A stretch of DNA of 64,000 nt from an uncultured Eubacteriales bacterium (GTDB taxonomy: Bacteria > Bacillota > Clostridia > Oscillospirales > CAG-382). The DNA is taken from the NCBI GenBank assembly GCA_934502885.1, contig CAKSUT010000005.1:1-64000 (forward strand), written 5' to 3'. Position numbers and translations under genes: made by a program. Below, one piece after another: positions 58,679 through 64,000 of the stretch. Numbering within the stretch: position 1 is the first letter of the stretch; each line of letters starts with the position of its first letter. The notes under the pieces are model-generated. The model was not told where the DNA came from. It made no database searches and worked only from the letters and a program-made list of their open reading frames with translations.

Positions 58679-59490
58679 TTCAGATAAAAGACAGACCTCA
58701 GCCGCAACTGCTTCTCGACGAACTGAAAACCGAGAAGTTAGGGCGAAAGAATGCCTTTTTTCAGGAAATAGGTTCTACAAATTCATACCTCAAGCGCAAT
58801 GCGGCGGTCCTTGACAACGGTTTTGCCGCAGTTGCGAATCTTCAGACCGGCGGTAGGGGAAGGCTCGGAAAATCCTTTGAGTCTCCGTCCGGCGGACTGT
58901 ACATGAGTCTTCTCGTAAAAGACCTGCGCACGGAGGATATTTCATCGGCAACGGTGAAAACCGGCGTTGCGGTTTGCGAAGCACTTGAGGATTTTCTCGG
59001 GCTTGAGCGCGAAACGCTCGGTATAAAATGGGTAAACGATATCCTCTACGACGGCAAAAAGGTGTGCGGTATTTTGTGCGAGCTTGTAAGATACGGCAAC
59101 ACAAACTGTCTGATTGTCGGAATAGGACTGAACATTCTGTCAATTTCGCGCAAAGCCTCCGCGGAGGTTCGCAAGAGAGCGTATTCGCTTGCCGAAATTG
59201 CCGGTGACAGAGCGGATGAGATCATTGAAGCGAATGTGCGTGAAAAACTTTGTGCAAGAATTCTCGAAAAGCTTGAACACTACCTGTACAAGGGCCTTTC
59301 GGCTTGCATAGAAACTTACCGTGAGCGTTCCGTTGTTGTCGGAAAGAATGTTTACGTCATTAAGGGCAAGGACAAGGTTGTGAAAGCGCACGTTTACGGA
59401 ATAACGGACGACGCAAAACTCTGTGTCCATTATGACGACGGTCATTTTGAGATGCTGTACTCGGGAGACGTGAGCATAAGACCCGAATGA
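58675..59490 (+). CDS. birA: Biotin-[acetyl-CoA-carboxylase] ligase, monofunctional
   Basis: The 271-residue protein has the biotin ligase core (GSTNSYLKR, QTGGRGRLGKSFESPSGGLYMSL, IKWVNDILYDGKKVCGIL, VGIGLNI) and a small C-terminal SH3-like domain. It lacks the N-terminal winged helix of repressor-type BirA. It biotinylates acetyl-CoA or pyruvate carboxylase. Its ATG overlaps the ATPase stop, so it is co-expressed with a metal exporter, which is unusual. A terminator follows. Confidence 0.9.
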   Translation: MIQIKDRPQPQLLLDELKTEKLGRKNAFFQEIGSTNSYLKRNAAVLDNGFAAVANLQTGGRGRLGKSFESPSGGLYMSLLVKDLRTEDISSATVKTGVAVCEALEDFLGLERETLGIKWVNDILYDGKKVCGILCELVRYGNTNCLIVGIGLNILSISRKASAEVRKRAYSLAEIAGDRADEIIEANVREKLCARILEKLEHYLYKGLSACIETYRERSVVVGKNVYVIKGKDKVVKAHVYGITDDAKLCVHYDDGHFEMLYSGDVSIRPE

Positions 59491-59511
59491 GCGAAAGGAA
59501 TATGTGAATTG

Positions 59512-59555
59512 AGGCGGGAAAACTCTGTGTTTTCCCGCCTTGCTTTCTTATTTTC
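59512..59555 (+). terminator. Terminator after birA
   Basis: The 11 bp stem aggcgggaaaa/ttttcccgcct (59512-59522 with 59530-59540) is followed by a T-rich tract. Confidence 0.85.
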
Positions 59556-59629
59556 GACAGCATATCGTACATAATTAAAAAATAAACGAAATAATTTTGA
59601 AAAATATACATATTTTGCGTCCTCGCTTG

Positions 59630-59638
59630 TGATATAAT
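59630..59638 (+). promoter_or_regulatory. Extended -10 promoter of the cdaA operon
   Basis: TGaTATAAT at 59630-59638 has no strong -35 box. It lies about 85 bases before cdaA. Confidence 0.6.
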
Positions 59639-59722
59639 ATAAATTATGGATACTGTGCCGACCGTCCCGGCGGTTTCCGGCTTAAATATAACATAGCGAA
59701 AAATCAGAGAGGGGTGCGTTGT

Positions 59723-60625
59723 GTGAACGGCTTTATAAGCTTGCTTAATGATTTACTTGTTCAGGTCAAAAACATGACGTTTTTTGATGTTCTCGATATA
59801 CTTATAGTTTCCGCGGCATTTTATTACATATACAAATTTGTGCGCGACAGACGCGCCGGCAAACTCGCTCTCGGCATATTCTTTATATTTGTTATAATGA
59901 TTCTAAGCCGATTCTTCAATATGTACCTGCTGAACTTCCTTATCGACAATATCGTACAGGTCGGAATAATCGGAATAATTATACTGTTTCAGTCCGAACT
60001 CAGAAGCTTCCTCGAAAAAATCGGAGGTCAGTCGATAAAAACCATAGGTCAGCGGATTGAACATAAGCCGCTCAAGCAGACGGTTGACTGCGTAGAGGCG
60101 GTCGTTTCGGCGGCAATGGACTTTTCAGCCGAAAAGACGGGTGCCCTTGTCGTCTTTGAAAGAGGAACCAAGCTCGGCGACGTCATTAAGACCGGTACTG
60201 TTATCAACGCCGATCCGGTTGCATACCTCATGAAGAACATCTTCTTCAACAAAGCGCCGCTTCACGACGGTGCGCTTATTATCCGTGACAACAGGTTCTA
60301 TTCGGCAGGATGTCTTCTGCCTCTCACGCAGAACGAAAACATAATCAAAGACCTCGGCACACGCCACCGCGCCGCAATCGGTATGAGCGAAAATTCGGAT
60401 GCGGTTGTACTTGTTGTTTCCGAGGAAACGGGCGTCGTTTCCATAGCCTTTGAGGGAAAGCTTATCCGCAATCTCAATGAAAAGAGCCTTAAGACTCAGC
60501 TTCTCACGTTGCTTATAGGTGCGGAGGAGCTTGACCGCAATGAAAAGCCGAAGAAGCAAAAGCATAAGAAAAGCATCTCAAAGAGCACCGAGAATACGGA
60601 GGTGAAAGTTTCCGATGAAAACTAA
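59723..60625 (+). CDS. cdaA: Diadenylate cyclase
   Basis: The protein (about 300 residues) has three N-terminal membrane segments (to about residue 95), a coiled linker and the DAC domain. DAC motifs are NIFFNKAPLHDGALIIRD (DGA) and GTRHRAAIGMSE (RHR). It makes c-di-AMP from ATP at the membrane, controlling potassium and osmotic balance in Firmicutes. I chose GTG 59723 for spacing from gaggggt; GTG 59714 is possible. It overlaps cdaR by 11 bases. The Lys-rich tail (KPKKQKHKKSISK) is not conserved. Confidence 0.93.
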   Translation: MNGFISLLNDLLVQVKNMTFFDVLDILIVSAAFYYIYKFVRDRRAGKLALGIFFIFVIMILSRFFNMYLLNFLIDNIVQVGIIGIIILFQSELRSFLEKIGGQSIKTIGQRIEHKPLKQTVDCVEAVVSAAMDFSAEKTGALVVFERGTKLGDVIKTGTVINADPVAYLMKNIFFNKAPLHDGALIIRDNRFYSAGCLLPLTQNENIIKDLGTRHRAAIGMSENSDAVVLVVSEETGVVSIAFEGKLIRNLNEKSLKTQLLTLLIGAEELDRNEKPKKQKHKKSISKSTENTEVKVSDEN

Positions 60626-61889
60626 CGGTGAAGAGAAGAGAGAACAGGTTTCGGGTGCTTCCGAAACGGGTACAGTAAAGAAAGAAAAGGGAATAGGACT
60701 GATACCGAAGCTTCTTTGCGTTTTTACGGCGTTTATCATGTGGCTGTATGTCGCAGGAGATCAGACCTATGAAATTACATTTGAAAATGTCCCCGTAACA
60801 ATGGACGGTGAAGAGAGCATAGTTGAAGCAGGACTTGAAGCCATGACAAACCGCGAAGCGGTAACGACCGTAACCGTCCGCGGAAAGAGAAGCCAGCTTA
60901 ACGCGCTTACCGCAGAGGATCTTTCTCCCCACGTAAGCCTCAGAGGAATAACGTCGAGTCAGCTTTATATGCTCCCGATTAAACTCAATACGCCGCAGGG
61001 AGTCAGCACAGTAAGCATTTCCCCTGAGTCTCTCAGCGTCTACATAGACAAGATGAAGCTTGAAACCATTCCGCTCACCGCCGAGATAGTTTCCGGCGGC
61101 GTCAAGGATACCTCCGTAAACAATATAAGCGTAAAGCTTGACGTAAACGAGGTTACTGTTGAAGGACCGGCGGAAATTGTCTCGAATATTGCCGGGGCTG
61201 TCGTTGACCTCGACCTCGGAGGAGTAATAACCGCGTCTGCCGACGTAAGCGGCGAGGTACACCTTATAGACGCAAGCGGCGTCGAGATAGTGAACGATTA
61301 TCTTAGCGTAACACCGAGTTCGGTAAACGCGCATATCCCGGTTTACACATCCAAAGCTGTGCGTGTGTTCCCCGATTTTTCCGGCGTTGATTCTGAGGGC
61401 TACACCTGCGAGATAGAACCGCAGCTTGTTACGATAAAGAGCGAGGACGCAGATCTTCTTGCCGGAATAGACAGAGTCATGACGACACCGATCAACCTTG
61501 TTTCGGGAAGCGGCGGCACCTCAATGTATGAGCTTGTCATACCGGAGGGCATTATTCTCGATTCCGATGACGACAGAGTCGAGGTTAAAATAAGCAATAA
61601 CACCGGAAAAACTCTCACGCTAAAGAATATAGTGTTCGTGAATACTGCCGCAAACCTTAAGGTCTCGGACAACGACAAGCCGGAGAGTCTCGAAGTGCGC
61701 TTTGTCGGAAGCACTGAGGTTCTTGCTTCACTCAAAGAGAGTGATTATTACGTTCTTGTCGATCTTGAAGATTATGCCGCTCCGGGAAAATATGAAGTCC
61801 CTGCCAAGGTTGTGCCGATATCGGGCGGAACGGAGGTTGACGTTGACGGCGAGTATGCGGTAAGTGTTACGCTTGAAAAGAGTGAGTAA
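60615..61889 (+). CDS. cdaR: CdaA regulatory protein (YbbR repeats)
   Basis: The 424-residue protein has an N-terminal membrane segment (LIPKLLCVFTAFIMWLYVAG) followed by tandem YbbR domains. The domains are recognisable by repeated VTVEGP-like turns and short beta units. CdaR binds CdaA outside the membrane and modulates c-di-AMP synthesis. It overlaps cdaA by 11 bases. glmM, which often follows in this cluster, is not in the window. Confidence 0.9.
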   Translation: MKTNGEEKREQVSGASETGTVKKEKGIGLIPKLLCVFTAFIMWLYVAGDQTYEITFENVPVTMDGEESIVEAGLEAMTNREAVTTVTVRGKRSQLNALTAEDLSPHVSLRGITSSQLYMLPIKLNTPQGVSTVSISPESLSVYIDKMKLETIPLTAEIVSGGVKDTSVNNISVKLDVNEVTVEGPAEIVSNIAGAVVDLDLGGVITASADVSGEVHLIDASGVEIVNDYLSVTPSSVNAHIPVYTSKAVRVFPDFSGVDSEGYTCEIEPQLVTIKSEDADLLAGIDRVMTTPINLVSGSGGTSMYELVIPEGIILDSDDDRVEVKISNNTGKTLTLKNIVFVNTAANLKVSDNDKPESLEVRFVGSTEVLASLKESDYYVLVDLEDYAAPGKYEVPAKVVPISGGTEVDVDGEYAVSVTLEKSE

Positions 61890-61941
61890 CATTGACAGCA
61901 CGGCGGCATACACCGCACTTTGTGAAAGAAATGGTATTTCA

Positions 61942-63591
61942 ATGAATGAAATTACGTACAGATTTGTAATCAGAGGAATAAAAGTTCCGCTCAAACCCGA
62001 GTGGCTGAAAGCCGAGGATTACGACAACGCCGCATTTTCAGCGGCGGCGAAAATTTTGAAGTGTTCGGCATTTTTCGGGAGGCTTACAAATCCTAAGTTT
62101 GCCGTATATAAAAAATCCGTCGATGCAAGAAAACGAAACGAGTTGCTTTTTGTGTACTCGGTAATGTTTGAATACGGCGCGGGTTTTCGGATAAAGAACG
62201 ACGCCGCACTTGTTTCGGCGTGCGAAAAAGAGGGAATTGAAATTGTACCCAATTCCCCCTTTGACTTTCCCGAGGCGCATTCGGATTACCGTCCAGTGAT
62301 AGTCGGTTTCGGTCCTTGCGGTATGTTTGCATCGCTTGTGCTTGCAAAGGCAGGACTGCGTCCGATTGTTCTCGAAAGGGGAGCGGATGTCGATACGCGC
62401 CAAAAGGCTGTTGACGCATATTGGTCTAAAGGCGAGCTTGATACCGAAACGAACGTACAGTTCGGCGAGGGCGGAGCAGGGACGTTTTCCGACGGCAAGC
62501 TCTTGACGAGAATAAACGATCCGCTCTGTGCTTTTGTCCTCGAAACATTCCATAAGCATGGGGCAAACGATGATATTCTTACAAACGCAAAGCCGCACAT
62601 CGGCACGGATAAACTGAGACTTATAGTGAAGTCGATAAGGCGCGAAGCGGAAGCTTGCGGTGCCGAGATTCGTTTCAACACAAGACTTGACGGCTGTTCT
62701 TTCGATTCGTCGGGAAGAATTGCCTCTCTTACTGTAAACGGCGAAAAGAATGCCGTATCTACAGACGCACTCTTTCTCTGTATGGGACACAGCGCGCGCG
62801 ATACTTTCGGCAAGCTTTACTCAAACGGAATAGATATTGTTCCGAAACCGTTTTCGGTCGGCGTTAGAATAGAGCATTTGCAGTCGAAAATCGATGAGGC
62901 TCTGTACGGCGAGAGCGTCGGACATCCTGCACTTCCGAAAGGGGAGTACGCATTGTCTCACAGAGACGGCGACAGGGCGGTTTACACATTTTGTATGTGT
63001 CCCGGCGGCACAGTCGTGGCGTCGTCGAGCGAGAAAGACGGCATTGTCACCAATGGTATGAGCTGTTACGCGCGCGACGGAATTAATGCGAACAGCGCCG
63101 TTGCTGTTTCGGTGGGACTTGACGATCTTGAACGACGTGACGATCCGTTCTCCGCAATGGATTTTCAGCGCAGAATAGAGGCAAGTGCCTTTGACCTTGC
63201 CCACGGCGGTGCGCCTGTCATGACGGTTGGCGATTTTCTCGGAAAAGGAGCGTCAGCCGGCATAAATGTAACACCCACATACACCGGCAGAACCGAGAAC
63301 CGCGATATCCGAAAAGTTTTCCCTCCGTTTGTTTCGGATATGCTTAAAGAGGGAATATTGAGGTTCGAGAAAAAAATCAGAGGTTTCTCCGATGCGGGAG
63401 CAATGCTTACGGCTCCCGAGACGAGAACGTCATCTCCCGTGCGAATGCCGCGCGGAGAGTTGAGAACCGCCGAAAAATATCCTTGCGTTTATCCGTGCGG
63501 CGAAGGCGCAGGATACGCAGGCGGAATTACAAGCGCCGCAGTTGACGGCATAAAAACGGCGCTTGCGTATATCGAGAACCTGAAACGGTAA
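61942..63591 (+). CDS. NAD(P)/FAD-dependent dehydrogenase (COG2509-like)
   Basis: The protein (about 549 residues) has an N-terminal alpha/beta domain with KSVDARKRNELLFVYSV. An FAD-binding Rossmann motif VIVGFGPCGMFASLVLAKAG, ETNVQFGEGGAGTFSDGKL, and the C-terminal GEGAGYAGGITSAAVDG follow. It belongs to the uncharacterised FAD-dependent dehydrogenase group common in clostridia. The start is uncertain: the frame opens at 61864 and could begin at GTG 61882, overlapping cdaR; ATG 61942 fits the conserved N-terminus better. Confidence 0.8.
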   Translation: MNEITYRFVIRGIKVPLKPEWLKAEDYDNAAFSAAAKILKCSAFFGRLTNPKFAVYKKSVDARKRNELLFVYSVMFEYGAGFRIKNDAALVSACEKEGIEIVPNSPFDFPEAHSDYRPVIVGFGPCGMFASLVLAKAGLRPIVLERGADVDTRQKAVDAYWSKGELDTETNVQFGEGGAGTFSDGKLLTRINDPLCAFVLETFHKHGANDDILTNAKPHIGTDKLRLIVKSIRREAEACGAEIRFNTRLDGCSFDSSGRIASLTVNGEKNAVSTDALFLCMGHSARDTFGKLYSNGIDIVPKPFSVGVRIEHLQSKIDEALYGESVGHPALPKGEYALSHRDGDRAVYTFCMCPGGTVVASSSEKDGIVTNGMSCYARDGINANSAVAVSVGLDDLERRDDPFSAMDFQRRIEASAFDLAHGGAPVMTVGDFLGKGASAGINVTPTYTGRTENRDIRKVFPPFVSDMLKEGILRFEKKIRGFSDAGAMLTAPETRTSSPVRMPRGELRTAEKYPCVYPCGEGAGYAGGITSAAVDGIKTALAYIENLKR

Positions 63592-63616
63592 ATCCATTTT
63601 GAAAGTGGTGAAATGC

Positions 63617-64000
63617 ATGACGGGAAAAGGAAAAGTTATTGCGGTTGAGGGAAAAAACGCACTCATTCGCGTTATAAGAAAATCGGCGTGTGATGCCTGT
63701 GAGGGCAAGGCTGCGTGTGAAGGAAGCCTCATCGGCGAATGCTCGAAAAGCGCGGAGGTTACGGTACTTGCCGGAAACGCGGTCGGCGCGGAGATTGGAG
63801 ACGAGGTAGAGTATACCTCATCGACTGCCATGACTCTCGGAATTGCTTTTACGGTATTTATAGTACCGCTCCTTGTCGGATTTGTGTCATATTTTGTGAC
63901 GGACGCGCTTTGCGGCGAAAACCTTATTATGCCCTACGCCGTTTCGTTTGTACTTTTCGTACTGTCGTGCTTGGGGCTGTTTTTCGGTATAGACCGCGCC
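63617..64000 (+). CDS. RseC/SoxR-reducing-type membrane protein, truncated by the window end
   Basis: The first 128 residues are visible. An N-terminal beta domain has the cysteine pattern KSACDACEGKAACEGS, followed by two hydrophobic segments (LGIAFTVFIVPLLVGFVSYF and the segment after MPYAVS). This is the RseC (SoxR-reducing system) family, often next to rnf electron-transport genes. ATG 63617 is preceded by a weak ggtg. It follows the FAD-dependent dehydrogenase. Confidence 0.75.
   Translation, partial: MTGKGKVIAVEGKNALIRVIRKSACDACEGKAACEGSLIGECSKSAEVTVLAGNAVGAEIGDEVEYTSSTAMTLGIAFTVFIVPLLVGFVSYFVTDALCGENLIMPYAVSFVLFVLSCLGLFFGIDRA

Noticed and set aside
63430..63831. Minus-strand open frame near the right edge
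   Set aside because: It is antisense to the FAD-dependent dehydrogenase and RseC-type genes, both supported by motifs.
1..64000. CRISPR array, rRNA operon, insertion sequence or prophage
   Set aside because: No regular spaced repeats, rRNA-like sequence, transposase or phage structural gene was recognised in the window.

Overview
The window looks like a chromosomal segment of a spore-forming Clostridia-type Firmicute, probably a gut Oscillospirales/Eubacteriales relative. Evidence: spmA-spmB, an AbrB/SpoVT-type regulator with a zinc ribbon, mini-RNase III, CdaA-CdaR, a protein with SLH domains, a MurE carrying the meso-DAP motif DNPR, strong purine-rich ribosome binding sites, frequent GTG/TTG starts, and plant-glycan hydrolases. 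No phage genes, transposase, rRNA or CRISPR array were recognised.

Region 1 (1-6.66 kb) is an accessory island made of displaced 3' ends of an Rhs/YD-repeat gene. The same core end occurs three times (1-111, 2735-3046, 4376-4687), each time joined to a different C-terminal tip: a DUF4329/JAMM-like tip, an unrecognised tip, and an M91 (NleD-like) metallopeptidase tip. Each tip is followed by a small membrane-anchored protein, probably its immunity protein. A fourth fragment, from the middle of the core, ends against the next gene. A 65-66 bp palindromic repeat sits at two of the Rhs discontinuities. Three reading-frame breaks lie in homopolymers: an RDD protein, the M91 tip, and the M91/immunity junction.

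Region 2 (6.66-30.4 kb) carries carbohydrate genes (GH106-like, GH78, sugar isomerase/epimerase-like, mannose-6-phosphate isomerase, SDR, AraC regulator, two SGNH hydrolases in the window as a whole, a GH28 remnant). It also has an atypical [FeFe]-hydrogenase-like operon with an anti-sigma-like ATPase and a DRTGG protein, an HtrA protease, a membrane JAB-LysM protein with an altered metal motif, tRNA-Leu(CAG), an ABC exporter, spmAB, an AbrB regulator, a lipoprotein and an ADP-ribosylglycohydrolase.

Region 3 (30.4-52.6 kb) holds pyruvate kinase, a KdpDE-like two-component pair, a 36-residue membrane protein, a MATE exporter, and a minus-strand run of SGNH, GNAT, gltX, glnS, thioesterase and a GH26-like enzyme. 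The plus-strand housekeeping run rimO-pgsA-cysE-cysS-mrnC-pth follows, then a minus-strand SLH/transglutaminase-iscS-murE run.

Region 4 (52.9-64 kb) is all plus strand: lepA-hemW; a zinc/cadmium-type ArsR repressor with an operator overlapping its promoter, followed by a His/Cys-rich P-type ATPase and birA; then cdaA-cdaR (c-di-AMP synthesis), an FAD-dependent dehydrogenase and a truncated RseC-type gene at the window edge. Functions were assigned from motifs and family knowledge only; no database search was possible.
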